A stretch of 64,000 bases of DNA from Dyadobacter luteus (lineage in GTDB: Bacteria; Bacteroidota; Bacteroidia; Cytophagales; Spirosomataceae): assembly GCF_003383615.1 (NCBI RefSeq), contig NZ_QNUL01000001.1, positions 496,001 through 560,000 of the forward strand. Direction: 5' to 3'. This document shows, in pieces, positions 28,097 to 37,883 of the stretch; within the stretch, counting starts at the first letter, position 1, and every line of letters begins with the position of its first letter. Made by a program: the position numbers and the translations under genes. Under the pieces are notes generated by a model. The model was not told where the DNA came from and ran no database searches. It worked only from the letters and a program-made list of their open reading frames with translations.

Positions 28097-29491
28097 ATGA
28101 AAAAAAGAGATTTTTTGAAACTGGCGGGCCTGACAGGACTGGGACTTTCCCATGCTCCTTTGGCTATAGGTGATGACTTATCCAAACTACCATCTGTCAA
28201 TAAAGGCCATAAGCAAACCTTTAACATGAGCGGTTACGCTGCCCCAAAGATCGATACAGTCCGTATTGGCTATATCGGGCTGGGCAACCGGGGAGCAGGA
28301 GCCATCAAACGCATTATTCATCTTGAAAATGTAAAGGTTAACGCCCTTTGCGATGTTCGTTCACAGCAGTTGGAAGAGGCTGCCAAAGTGTTTGAAAATA
28401 CGCATCATAAGCCCCAATTGTACGCTGACGGCCCGCAGGACTGGAAAAAGTTATGCGAAAGAGACGATATTGACCTTGTCTATATCTGTACGCCTTGGAA
28501 TCTGCACGCGCCCATGGCATTATATGCAATGGAACACGGCAAGCATGTGGCCTGCGAGATTCCCATCGCCACGACGCCCGAAGATTGCTGGAAACTGGTA
28601 CAGACCTCCGAGCGCACTAAAAAGCATTGCATGATGCTGGAGAACTGCTGCTACGATTTTTTTGAGCTCCTAACACTTAACATGGCGCGTCAGGGGTTCT
28701 TTGGCGAACTCATGCACGCTGAAGGTGCTTACATTCACGACATCTTTGATTCTCTCTTTGACAAAGACAAACGCTTTGAACTATGGAGACTTAAAGAAAA
28801 CCAGCGTAATGGAAACCTTTACCCTACCCATGGTTTAGGTCCTGTATGCCAAGCACTTGACATCAACAGAGGAGACAAAATGGACTTTCTTGTTTCGATG
28901 GCAAGCAACGATTTTATGATTGCAGACAAGATCAAAACGCTCTCGGCATCAGATCAGGATTTCAAGGAATTTTCCGGTCATAGCTTCAGGGGGAATATGA
29001 ATACATCCGTGATCAGAACAGCCAGAGGTAAAACGATCATGCTACAGCATGATGTAAGCTCACCACGTCCCTATTCGCGTATCCACATGTTAAGTGGAAC
29101 GAAGGCAACTGCTCAAAAATACCCTTTGCCGGGAAGAATTGCCAAGGGACATGAGTGGCTGACAGAGATTGAATATCAAAATCTTGAAAAGCAATATGAA
29201 CCACCCATTATTAAACGGATCGGTCAGTTGGCCAAACAAGTCGGAGGTCATGGCGGGATGGATTTCCTGATGGACTGGCGGCTAGTAGATTGTCTTCGTA
29301 ACGGTCTGCCACTCGATCAGGATGTTTATGATGCAGCTTCCTGGAGTGTGATAGGCCCCTTAACAGAGCAATCTGTCGCCCAAAGGTCAGCCTCTGTAGA
29401 CATCCCTGATTTCACGGGCGGTAGCTGGAAAACAAACAAGCCCGTAGACCTGAGCATGAGCAGCGGAGGAAATACCAAAGTAAGAATCTGA
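28097..29491 (+). CDS. GH109-like glycosidase (NAD-dependent alpha-N-acetylgalactosaminidase family)
   Basis: Protein of 464 residues with a Tat-like leader (KKRDFLKLAGLTGLGLS). The Gfo/Idh/MocA fold is used as an NAD+-dependent glycosidase in GH109: cofactor motif GYIGLGNRGAGA (about 54-65), the MLENCCYDFFE block in place of the EKP region, YPTHGLGPV (Tyr and His expected in catalysis) and GGHGGMD near the C-terminus. GH109 members release terminal alpha-GalNAc. It lies 6 nt after the esterase gene and 35 nt before nagB. Alternative: GH109-type enzyme acting on another alpha-HexNAc. The family call is firm, the linkage is inferred. Confidence 0.88.
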   Translation: MKKRDFLKLAGLTGLGLSHAPLAIGDDLSKLPSVNKGHKQTFNMSGYAAPKIDTVRIGYIGLGNRGAGAIKRIIHLENVKVNALCDVRSQQLEEAAKVFENTHHKPQLYADGPQDWKKLCERDDIDLVYICTPWNLHAPMALYAMEHGKHVACEIPIATTPEDCWKLVQTSERTKKHCMMLENCCYDFFELLTLNMARQGFFGELMHAEGAYIHDIFDSLFDKDKRFELWRLKENQRNGNLYPTHGLGPVCQALDINRGDKMDFLVSMASNDFMIADKIKTLSASDQDFKEFSGHSFRGNMNTSVIRTARGKTIMLQHDVSSPRPYSRIHMLSGTKATAQKYPLPGRIAKGHEWLTEIEYQNLEKQYEPPIIKRIGQLAKQVGGHGGMDFLMDWRLVDCLRNGLPLDQDVYDAASWSVIGPLTEQSVAQRSASVDIPDFTGGSWKTNKPVDLSMSSGGNTKVRI

Positions 29492-29526
29492 TAATTTTTT
29501 AACCATAAAAATTCCGAACACAAAAC

Positions 29527-30273
29527 ATGAAAGTTGTTATAAGTGATACCAAAGAGGAGCTTGGAAAGTTGGCTGGAAAAGCGGCAGCCGACCTGATCCG
29601 CAACAGTATTAATCTAAGCGGGCAAGCGAACGTTATTCTGGCTACAGGAACAAGCCAGTTTGACACGCTTAACGAGTTAATAATGCAGGACATTGACTGG
29701 TCTAAGGTAACGATGTTTCACCTCGACGAATACATCGGCATGCCCGATTCGCACCCAGCAAGTTTTAGAAAATACCTCAAGGAAAGATTTTTAGACAAGG
29801 TTGGCCCGCTTAAAACCAGCTATCTGATAGATGGCACCGGCGATGCCCAGGCACAGATCAACCAACTCGCAGAGCTTATCACAAAACACCCTATTGATCT
29901 CGCCCTTGTCGGCATCGGTGAAAACGGTCATCTGGCCTTTAATGATCCGCCTGCAGATTTTCAAACAGAACAGCCCTATCTCATTGTAAACCTTGACCAG
30001 CCTTGCAGATTACAGCAAATGGGCGAAGGATGGTTTGCCTCATTGGAAGATGTTCCGCTGCAGGCAATCAGCATGTCAGTTAGACAGATCATGAAGTCCA
30101 AACATATTATTTGCTCAGTACCTGATATGCGCAAAGCGCAGGCTGTCAAGGACAGTCTGGAAATGGCCGTAGACCCTATTTATCCTGCCAGTATCCTTCA
30201 ACAGCACCCACATTGTGAATATTACCTTGACAAAGCTTCTGCAAGTCTGCTGTCAAAGCCTGTGAACTTTTGA
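29527..30273 (+). CDS. nagB: glucosamine-6-phosphate deaminase
   Basis: Cytosolic enzyme converting glucosamine-6-phosphate to fructose-6-phosphate and ammonia. At 248 residues it is slightly shorter than the enterobacterial enzyme. Conserved blocks are complete: ATGTSQFDTL (phosphate loop, about 39-48), the catalytic Asp in FHLDEYIGM (D67), and GIGENGHLAFNDPPADF (about 129-145) with H135. It stands between GH109 and the MFS permease, and nagA follows, giving a standard NagA-NagB route from GlcNAc-6-phosphate into glycolysis. Confidence 0.93.
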   Translation: MKVVISDTKEELGKLAGKAAADLIRNSINLSGQANVILATGTSQFDTLNELIMQDIDWSKVTMFHLDEYIGMPDSHPASFRKYLKERFLDKVGPLKTSYLIDGTGDAQAQINQLAELITKHPIDLALVGIGENGHLAFNDPPADFQTEQPYLIVNLDQPCRLQQMGEGWFASLEDVPLQAISMSVRQIMKSKHIICSVPDMRKAQAVKDSLEMAVDPIYPASILQQHPHCEYYLDKASASLLSKPVNF

Positions 30274-30295
30274 AAACCTTCTAAAAACTCAAAGA

Positions 30296-31618
30296 ATGAA
30301 AAACCTGAAAGCTGTGTCAGTGAACTCATTGACCCGCCGGGAGACTATTGTGTCGATTTTTCTTATCGGCATAATGTTTTTTATCTTCGGCTTTGTATCC
30401 TGGGTCAATTCTATTTTGATTCCGTACTTCAAAATAGCCTGTGAACTTACCAGCTTTCAGGCCTACCTGGTAGCGTTTGCCTTCTATATCGCTTATTTTG
30501 TGATGTCTGTGCCTTCTTCCTACCTTTTGAAAAAAGTAGGATTTAAAAAAGGGATGATGTATGGATTCTGGGCAATGGCCCTGGGCGCATTTATTTTTGT
30601 CCCGGCCGCTTTAAGCCGGACCTATGAGATCTTTCTGCTCGGTCTTTTTACGATCGGTATCGGCCTGGCGGTACTCCAGACGGCAGCTAACCCCTATATT
30701 ACTATCCTAGGCCCCCATAACAGAGCTGCCCAGCGCATCAGTATCATGGGAATTTGTAACAAGGCAGCAGGCATACTATCTCCGATTGTATTCGCAGCTG
30801 TCATTCTCAGACCGACCGATACAGCGCTGTTCGCACAGCTCGGACTTATGTCTTCTACAGAAAAAAGCGCGGCACTTGACGAACTTATAAGGCGTGTGAT
30901 CAACCCGTATATCGGCTTGGGGATATTACTTTTTATCCTGGGTATACTTGTTTTTCGGTCCCCGCTACCCGAAATTGACACTGAGCATGAGGACGAGCAG
31001 CTGGCTGCAACGAATTCTTCGAAAACGAGCATTTTTCAATTTCCGCATTTGATTCTGGGAGCACTGGCAATCTTTCTTCATGTCGGAACTCAAGTCATTG
31101 CAATCGATACAATTATCGGCTATGCCACCTCAATGAATTTGGACCTTCTGGAAGCCAAAGTATTTCCATCTTATACCTTATTCTGCACCATTTGCGGTTA
31201 TCTCGTCGGAATAAGCCTGATTCCCAAATATATCAGTCAGCTCACAGCATTAAAAGTTTGTACTTTACTGGGTAGCATTTTCACGCTGCTAATCCTGACA
31301 GCAAAAGGCGACATCGAATTTCTCGGACACCAAACAGATGTATCTATATGGTTTGTAGTGCTCCTGGGACTTGCCAACTCACTTGTCTGGGCCGGCGTAT
31401 GGCCCCTGGCGCTCAACGGATTGGGAAGATTCACCAAGCTCGGGGCATCCTTGATGATAATGGGACTTTGTGGCAACGCAATACTGCCTTTGGTTTATGG
31501 CTATTTTGCTGACACTTTTTCTTTAAGAGGGGCCTATTGGGTGCTGCTACCTTGCTATCTGTATCTGGTTTTTTATGCGTTTCATGCATACAGAGTCAGA
31601 AGTTGGAAGTTTTTTTGA
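30296..31618 (+). CDS. MFS sugar permease (NagP/FucP-like)
   Basis: Inner-membrane transporter of 440 residues with about 12 hydrophobic segments. The opening (FLIGIMFFIFGFVSWVNSIL) and LLKKVGFKKGMMYGF are typical of the FucP/GluP branch of sugar:proton symporters, which includes the N-acetylglucosamine permease NagP of gamma-proteobacteria and Bacteroidota. Another conserved piece is LQTAANPYITILGP. It follows nagB by 22 nt and precedes nagA by 25 nt, so GlcNAc or GalNAc is the likely cargo. Confidence 0.88.
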   Translation: MKNLKAVSVNSLTRRETIVSIFLIGIMFFIFGFVSWVNSILIPYFKIACELTSFQAYLVAFAFYIAYFVMSVPSSYLLKKVGFKKGMMYGFWAMALGAFIFVPAALSRTYEIFLLGLFTIGIGLAVLQTAANPYITILGPHNRAAQRISIMGICNKAAGILSPIVFAAVILRPTDTALFAQLGLMSSTEKSAALDELIRRVINPYIGLGILLFILGILVFRSPLPEIDTEHEDEQLAATNSSKTSIFQFPHLILGALAIFLHVGTQVIAIDTIIGYATSMNLDLLEAKVFPSYTLFCTICGYLVGISLIPKYISQLTALKVCTLLGSIFTLLILTAKGDIEFLGHQTDVSIWFVVLLGLANSLVWAGVWPLALNGLGRFTKLGASLMIMGLCGNAILPLVYGYFADTFSLRGAYWVLLPCYLYLVFYAFHAYRVRSWKFF

Positions 31619-31643
31619 TTACTGTCTATTTCTAAATCCTTAT

Positions 31644-32852
31644 ATGAAAACAAAAATATTCAATGCCAATCTGGTTACACCACATAGAATAATCCGAGAC
31701 GGTGCACTTCTGATCGAGGATGGGAAGATTCTGCAAGTGTGTGATGTAAACCCACCAACCCACGATACGTTTGATATCGATGCTCAAGGCAATTATGTTT
31801 CTCCGGGATTTATTGATCTGCACATTCATGGAGGCGGAAACAGTGATTTTATGGATGGATCAGTACAGGCCTTTCTTGATATTGCAAACACCCATGCACG
31901 CTTCGGCACAACAGCGATGGTACCCACAACACTTACCAGTGAACTGGATGATCTGATCAAAACCCTTGATCTTTATGAACAAGCAAACCGGCAGAATTTC
32001 CACGGGTCCAGTTTCCTGGGCATGCACCTAGAAGGCCCTTACTTCGCTCAAAGTCAACGCGGTGCGCAAGATCCGCGCTACATTCGAAATCCCGATGCTA
32101 GCGAATACAACAGGATTCTGGACCACAGCTCATCAATTGTCCGTTGGAGCGCTGCACCCGAGCTTGACGGAGCCATCGCTTTCGGCCAGAGGTTGATGCA
32201 AAGAGGTATATTACCTGCTGTAGCCCATACTGACGCAGTCTACGAAGAAGTGCTTGAAGCCTTTGATAACGGATACACTTTGGCAACTCACCTGTACTCG
32301 GCCATGTCCGGTGTAACAAGAAAAAATGCCTTCCGGTACGCAGGCACGATCGAAAGTGCCCTGCTTTTGGATATGGACGTCGAGATCATAGCCGACGGTG
32401 TACACCTTCCCGAGGCTCTGCTCAAACTGATATACAAAATAAAAGGTCCTGATAGGATTGCTCTGATTACAGACGCGATGCGCGCGGCAGCAATGCCGGA
32501 AGGTGAAAGCGTTCTGGGGCCAAAGTCAAATGGTCTAAAAGTAATAGTTGAAGATGGCGTTGCCAAACTGGCTGACCGATCCTCCTTTGCTGGCAGTGTC
32601 GCAACAGCCGACAGACTTATAAGGAATATGATCAGTATGGCCGGAGTGCCGCTGACAGAAGCCCTGAAAATGATGACACTTACACCTGCGCGCATTATGA
32701 AAGTTGATGACAGAAAAGGCTCTCTGCAAAAAGGTAAAGATGCAGATGTGATCATTTTTGATGATAAGATCTGCATTCAGAAAACATTTATTAAAGGTAA
32801 AATGGTCTACGAGAAGCAAGCCACCTCAGCAGGGAACGTATATAGACTATAG
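31644..32852 (+). CDS. nagA: N-acetylglucosamine-6-phosphate deacetylase
   Basis: Cytosolic amidohydrolase of 402 residues. The ATG at 31644 (MKTKIFNANLVTP) is chosen; a longer in-frame reading from 31575 would overlap the permease. The metal site and catalytic residues are all present: HIH (H60, H62) in FIDLHIHGGG, E130 in MHLEGPY, H195 in AVAHTDA, H216 in ATHLYSAMSG, H254 in IADGVHLPE and catalytic D277 in ALITDAMRAA. It supplies GlcN-6-phosphate to NagB. A HexNAc kinase is not encoded in this locus and must come from elsewhere. Confidence 0.94.
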   Translation: MKTKIFNANLVTPHRIIRDGALLIEDGKILQVCDVNPPTHDTFDIDAQGNYVSPGFIDLHIHGGGNSDFMDGSVQAFLDIANTHARFGTTAMVPTTLTSELDDLIKTLDLYEQANRQNFHGSSFLGMHLEGPYFAQSQRGAQDPRYIRNPDASEYNRILDHSSSIVRWSAAPELDGAIAFGQRLMQRGILPAVAHTDAVYEEVLEAFDNGYTLATHLYSAMSGVTRKNAFRYAGTIESALLLDMDVEIIADGVHLPEALLKLIYKIKGPDRIALITDAMRAAAMPEGESVLGPKSNGLKVIVEDGVAKLADRSSFAGSVATADRLIRNMISMAGVPLTEALKMMTLTPARIMKVDDRKGSLQKGKDADVIIFDDKICIQKTFIKGKMVYEKQATSAGNVYRL

Positions 32853-33009
32853 GTAGTATCATTTTTTGTTCCAGAGCCACTTTACCTCAACCCCCCACCG
32901 CTCTGCTCTATAGGCTATTATTTTGCAGATCGGGCAAAGCTTGACAGCATTAATAAATATGGTTAACATACTAGTTTTCAAAAGCTGAAAGCGATTTTGG
33001 ACGCTTCGT

Positions 33010-33028
33010 TTCCGATAACGTTCTCGCT
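33010..33028. promoter_or_regulatory. predicted LacI operator, copy 2
   Basis: TTCCGATAACGTTCTCGCT; its core GATAACGTTCTC is a palindrome with one mismatch. It differs at one base from the site upstream of the esterase gene. It lies 100 nt upstream of the second SusC start, so the SusCD pair should belong to the same LacI regulon. Confidence 0.6.
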
Positions 33029-33127
33029 GATTTTTATCGCCACCCGGTTGTAAGTACAATCAATATATTAGTCTTTTGCTACATCGGTAGAATATAATTC
33101 TGAATAAATCTTAATCCACCATACAAT

Positions 33128-36100
33128 ATGAAGACAAATCTATTGCAGATATACAGGTTATATCTGATCCTGATCATTTTACTGTTTTCTTGTAGCCCGC
33201 TCGTTGCACAGGACGTAAAAGAAATAAGCGGAACTGTCATCGATGCCGCCGTTCAAACCGCTATTCCAGGAGCCAACATCCTGATTAAAGGTTCAAGCAC
33301 AGGAGTATCCTCTGACGTCAAAGGTAATTTTACGATTAGTACTAAGCCTTCTGACGTACTGGTAATTTCTTACATAGGTTACCAAACCCAGGAAGTAACA
33401 GTCGGAAATCAGACAAAAATCCAGATCCTGCTACTGGGAGCCGCATCTCAGTTGGAAGAGGTAGTGGTTACTGCATTAGGCATTACTCGTGAGAGTAAAT
33501 CCATTACCTACGCTGCACAGCAGCTATCAAACTCAGACCTTACATCAATCAAGGACCCTTCGGCTAATGTTATCAATAGTTTGAACGGTAAAATAGCTGG
33601 TGCAGTCATCACTCCTGCCGCCACTGGTCCAGGAGGCGCAGTCAGGGTCGTGCTTAGAGGTAACCGCTCGATCAGCGGCAACAATAACGCACTTATCGTG
33701 ATCGATGGTGTGCCGATTGACAATACCATGACAACAGAACAAGGTGGCAGCGGATCTGCCAATACTCCGGCTACACAGCAAAAAAGTACCAGTAGTGGCT
33801 ATTCTGGTAGCGACGGCGCTGCTAGTATCAATCCCGAAGATGTAGAATCAGTGACGGTACTAAAGGGCCCCGCAGCAGCAGCTCTGTATGGAAGCCGCGC
33901 AGCCAACGGCGCTTTGATGATCACGACCAAGCGCGGTAAAAGCGGCAAGACACAGGTGAACTACAATGGCGGCATATCCATAGAAAACCCACTTCTTTTG
34001 ATGCAACTTCAAAATATATACGGTCGTGGTAACGGCGGGGTAACGGGCCAGACCGCCGCAGGCAGCTGGGGAGCACCCGCCCAAACTTATAAAGACAATG
34101 TCAAAAGCTTTTATAACACCGGAACGACATTGAATAATTCTGTGAATATTTCTGGAGGAACTGATAAAATGCAGGGCTATGCATCCTACACTAACAATAG
34201 TATCTCAGGAATCATACCCAATAACAAACTTAACAGAAATACGCTTAATCTCAGACTTAACAACGAAATTCTGCCTGGGCTCACTACAGATATTAAAATC
34301 ACCTATGTGAACCAGAAAATCACAGGAAAACCAAGGCTTGGAGACAACGGTGTTACCAATGAAGCGCTGATCATGCCACGTGATATGAGTCCTGAAGAAC
34401 TTCAAAACTATGAATCCATCAATCCTGCCACAGGCCAGCCTCAACCTGTCTACTGGACAACAAGCTCTTTTTTTCAGAACCCCTACTGGGATGTTAACCG
34501 TACCTCACTTAACGAAGAACGAAATAGAGTCATGATGGTGGGCTCGGCTAAATACCAGTTTACAGATTGGCTGTTTTTACAGGCGCGTTACAGCCTTGAC
34601 AGGTACGATGATAAAATCACAGGATCTTACCATGCCGGTACACTGCCTGTGCCTACGCTTGCGGGCGGACGTTATCAGGAAAACCACGTTAACAGGTGGG
34701 AAAGAAATATCGATGTATTGCTTTCTGGTAACAATACCTTTGGCCCAGATTTCGGTCTGACCTACAATCTGGGGGGGGCAATTTTGAACAACAATGGTTA
34801 CAATACCCAATCGCTTGCCAACGGGCTTAGAATTCCCAATGTCTTTGATCTGAATTTTGCATCTACGCCTGCTTTTGCAAATATCGTGGCGAGAAAAGAA
34901 ATTCAATCTGTTTATGCCAGTGCGACGGCCAGCTTCCGTGATCTTATTTTCGTCGATCTGAGTGCTCGTAATGATTGGTCCTCCACACTGCCATCCCCGC
35001 ACAGCTACTTCTACCCTTCTGTCGGCATATCAACACTTTTGACCGGATTGTTAAAGCTGCCGAATTGGATTAGCTACTCGAAGATTCGTGCGGCTTACAC
35101 ACAGGTCGGTAATGATGCAGATCCTTACCTTCTCAACCAGACATACACCTACGCACAAGGCGCTGGCTCTGGTTTTGTAACCCGTGACCAAACGCGTTAC
35201 ATCAATAATTTGAAGCCGGAGCGAACCAACGCACTGGAAATCGGAACGGAATGGCGTTTTCTGAATGGACGGGTGGGTATTGATGCAACACTCTACAAAA
35301 CCAATACTGTCAATCAGCTCATATTTATAGGGCTTCCACAACCATCCGGTTTCAATAACCAGTACATCAATGTGGGAGATATACAAAACAAGGGTATCGA
35401 ATTGATGCTGACGGCCACACCTGTTAAATCAGAAAATATTTCTTGGACTACGAACCTGAATTTTGCAGCTAATAGAAATAAAGTGATAGCTCTTTTGCCA
35501 GGTATTCAACAGGCCAGTCTGACCACTGCCACCAATTTTGCCAGTTCACTGATACGCCCCGGTGGTTCGTACGGAGATTTGTACGGATTCATGTGGAGCA
35601 AAAACGAACAGGGCCAGCATAGAATTTCTGCCAACGGGCTACCTGTTGTAGACCAATTACAGAAAATAGGAAATTTCAATCCGGATTATACGCTAGGCTG
35701 GAATAATCAACTTAGTTATAAAAAACTCAGGCTATCCTTTCTTGTGGACGGAAGAGTGGGAGGAACAATTATATCAGGAACAGATGCACTGCTGGGCTAT
35801 TTTGGCTTGGCTGAATATACTACAGCCCACAGAGAAGGCGGTCTTATACTGCCAGGTGTCTCACCAGATGGAAATCCTAATGCTGTCCCCATATCAGCAG
35901 AACAGTTATGGACCCAGGTTTCTCAAGGCGGAACCAACGCATGGGGTGGATTTTTTGCTTACAGCGCTACGAATTTCAGACTTCGGGAACTCTCGCTGGG
36001 TTATGATTTTACCATCGCCAATTCCAGAGTCAAAGCCGCACGTTTGTCTCTGACTGCACGTAACCTGTTTTTCCTCTACCGTGGTAAATCACTGGTTGAT

Positions 36101-36235
36101 ATTCCAGGTGTCGGCAAACGTACGCTTCCCGTGGATCCGGAATCTGCTATCGGATCTAGCAACTACCAGGGTATTGAAAGTGGTATAGTACCCTCAACAC
36201 GCAGTCTTGGTCTTAACATCAACTTCTCTTTCTAA
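33128..36235 (+). CDS. SusC/RagA TonB-dependent outer-membrane importer
   Basis: Receptor of 1035 residues with a signal peptide (about 1-27, ending PLVAQ), a carboxypeptidase-D-like domain (about 32-110, EISGTVIDAAVQTAIPGAN), a plug (EEVVVTALGITRES, VESVTVLKGPAAAALYGSRA, the SusC signature) and a beta-barrel ending SLGLNINFSF. It has no STN domain, so control is through LacI rather than sigma/FecR. Together with the SusD gene 11 nt downstream it should import amino-sugar oligosaccharides for GH109 and the Nag enzymes. Confidence 0.95.
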   Translation: MKTNLLQIYRLYLILIILLFSCSPLVAQDVKEISGTVIDAAVQTAIPGANILIKGSSTGVSSDVKGNFTISTKPSDVLVISYIGYQTQEVTVGNQTKIQILLLGAASQLEEVVVTALGITRESKSITYAAQQLSNSDLTSIKDPSANVINSLNGKIAGAVITPAATGPGGAVRVVLRGNRSISGNNNALIVIDGVPIDNTMTTEQGGSGSANTPATQQKSTSSGYSGSDGAASINPEDVESVTVLKGPAAAALYGSRAANGALMITTKRGKSGKTQVNYNGGISIENPLLLMQLQNIYGRGNGGVTGQTAAGSWGAPAQTYKDNVKSFYNTGTTLNNSVNISGGTDKMQGYASYTNNSISGIIPNNKLNRNTLNLRLNNEILPGLTTDIKITYVNQKITGKPRLGDNGVTNEALIMPRDMSPEELQNYESINPATGQPQPVYWTTSSFFQNPYWDVNRTSLNEERNRVMMVGSAKYQFTDWLFLQARYSLDRYDDKITGSYHAGTLPVPTLAGGRYQENHVNRWERNIDVLLSGNNTFGPDFGLTYNLGGAILNNNGYNTQSLANGLRIPNVFDLNFASTPAFANIVARKEIQSVYASATASFRDLIFVDLSARNDWSSTLPSPHSYFYPSVGISTLLTGLLKLPNWISYSKIRAAYTQVGNDADPYLLNQTYTYAQGAGSGFVTRDQTRYINNLKPERTNALEIGTEWRFLNGRVGIDATLYKTNTVNQLIFIGLPQPSGFNNQYINVGDIQNKGIELMLTATPVKSENISWTTNLNFAANRNKVIALLPGIQQASLTTATNFASSLIRPGGSYGDLYGFMWSKNEQGQHRISANGLPVVDQLQKIGNFNPDYTLGWNNQLSYKKLRLSFLVDGRVGGTIISGTDALLGYFGLAEYTTAHREGGLILPGVSPDGNPNAVPISAEQLWTQVSQGGTNAWGGFFAYSATNFRLRELSLGYDFTIANSRVKAARLSLTARNLFFLYRGKSLVDIPGVGKRTLPVDPESAIGSSNYQGIESGIVPSTRSLGLNINFSF

Positions 36236-36246
36236 GAAATACTACC

Positions 36247-37800
36247 ATGAAAAAATATTCTGTCATCAGCTCCGTTTTTATCTTTTTGTCCACCTTTTCA
36301 TCTTGTACAAAAGACTTTGTAGACATCAACACCAACCCTTCTAAACTTACTGTGGTAGGATCACGAGAACTTGGTTTTATGTTCTCCAGGGCACAATCTG
36401 CAGCACTTTATCACAGGCCCTACTATCAGACTATTTCTATATTAATGCCTGATCTATATGCTCAATATTATGCTCTGACCACAACCAGTTTTACAACGGA
36501 CCGCTACGCACTCAATGACACCTGGTTGTCCAGGCCAGGTATTATCACCTACGTCTTTGTTATGCCGCAACTTCAGGCCATCTTCGATGCAACCGATCCC
36601 AACTCCGCTGAGTACGCGCTGGCCAGTATTATGAAGGCTTATGTGTTTCACCGCTACACAGATCAGTTCGGACCGGTTCCTTATTTTGGAGCGGGCTCGA
36701 CTGAAAAAAGTATTGCCTATGACAGCCAGCAGCAGATCTACGATGACCTTTTCAAAAGACTAAATGATGCAGTCCTCAATCTGAAAGCTGCCAGTATTAC
36801 CAACGTTTTCGGAGCACAGGACTTAATTTTTTCCGGAGATGTTTCTAAATGGATTGCTTTTGCAAATACGCTCCGTTTAAGAATGGCTATGCGCATCTCA
36901 CAAGTGGACCCGCAAAGAGCCAAACTAGAAGCTGAAGCAGCAGTGGCAGGCGGAGTAATGACTGCCAATACGCAAACCGCGAGTATCGAACGTTCTTTAA
37001 ACGGGGACGACGCAAACGGACTTGCCTTTAATGCAGCTGCAAATGAATTCAGCATGAGCTCCACAATGGCTTCCTATTTGAAAGGGTATTCAGATCCCAG
37101 ACTGGCAGTACTCTTTCAACCTGCCATATCGACTGGGCAGTTCAAGGGACTCAGAAACGGCAGTTCGGCAACCGCGATCAATCTGGCTGGCAACAGGCCC
37201 TCTCAAACCTCTAACATCGGAACAAAATGGGTGCAAAGAAGTGGTAGTGCATGGGTTGCAAATCTGACTGCCCGTCAAGAGGTGATGCCAGCAGCCGAGG
37301 CGTATTTTCTCAGGGCCGAAGGTGCACTAAACGGTTGGAACATGGGAGAGGGAACCGCTAAAGAGTTTTACGAAAAGGGTATTCAGACCAGCATGCAGCA
37401 GTGGGGCATCTCAGATAACGCGGCAATACAAAAATATATCACCTCAGACGCTTTACCTGCCGCTCCGGGTGATGAGGCAGGATCTGCAGCAGTGTCGGAC
37501 ACTCCAATCAAATGGGCCGTATCCCAAACTGTGCAAAGAATGCAGATCGGCACTCAAAAATGGATTGCAGTTTTTCCTGACGGTGTAGAAGCCTGGTCCG
37601 AATTCCGAAGAACCGGCTATCCTGTGATGTATCCCTTGCTACAGTCAGACAATTCGGACCTTCCTGCTGGGACATTTATCAAACGTCTACCCTATTCATC
37701 TGTAGAAGCTACAACCAATGCCGAGGCTTTACAACAAGCCAGACAAATGCTCGGTGGAGCTGACAATGCGGCAACAAGAGTTTGGTGGGATGTCAATTAA
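36247..37800 (+). CDS. SusD/RagB-family nutrient-binding lipoprotein
   Basis: Surface lipoprotein of 517 residues. The leader MKKYSVISSVFIFLSTFSSC ends in a lipobox Cys at residue 20. SusD-like helices follow (FVDINTNPSKL, FHRYTDQFGPVPYFG, WIAFANTLRLRMAMR); the sequence belongs to the SusD-like-2 branch (RagB-type) rather than the SusD branch of the first locus. The C-terminus reads WIAVFPDGVEAWSEFRRTGYP, typical of that branch. Last gene of the amino-sugar locus, followed by a terminator. Confidence 0.93.
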   Translation: MKKYSVISSVFIFLSTFSSCTKDFVDINTNPSKLTVVGSRELGFMFSRAQSAALYHRPYYQTISILMPDLYAQYYALTTTSFTTDRYALNDTWLSRPGIITYVFVMPQLQAIFDATDPNSAEYALASIMKAYVFHRYTDQFGPVPYFGAGSTEKSIAYDSQQQIYDDLFKRLNDAVLNLKAASITNVFGAQDLIFSGDVSKWIAFANTLRLRMAMRISQVDPQRAKLEAEAAVAGGVMTANTQTASIERSLNGDDANGLAFNAAANEFSMSSTMASYLKGYSDPRLAVLFQPAISTGQFKGLRNGSSATAINLAGNRPSQTSNIGTKWVQRSGSAWVANLTARQEVMPAAEAYFLRAEGALNGWNMGEGTAKEFYEKGIQTSMQQWGISDNAAIQKYITSDALPAAPGDEAGSAAVSDTPIKWAVSQTVQRMQIGTQKWIAVFPDGVEAWSEFRRTGYPVMYPLLQSDNSDLPAGTFIKRLPYSSVEATTNAEALQQARQMLGGADNAATRVWWDVN

Positions 37801-37843
37801 CTAATCAACCCAGCCATCAGTAACCCATATTACATGTTTAGTC

Positions 37844-37883
37844 AAAAGCCATTCCTTGCTCAAAAGCATCGACTGGCTTTTTT
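37844..37883 (+). terminator. terminator after the amino-sugar SusD gene
   Basis: AAAAGCCA (37844-37851) pairs with TGGCTTTT (37874-37881), followed by further T residues. The loop is 22 nt. It lies 44 nt after the SusD stop and would close the operon. Confidence 0.7.

Noticed and set aside
28097-29491. Plain sugar dehydrogenase reading of the GH109 protein
   Set aside because: ENCCYD in place of the EKP region, YPTHGLGP and the amino-sugar operon context favour GH109.
32288-32776. 162-codon minus-strand frame
   Set aside because: Antisense to nagA, which has all catalytic residues.
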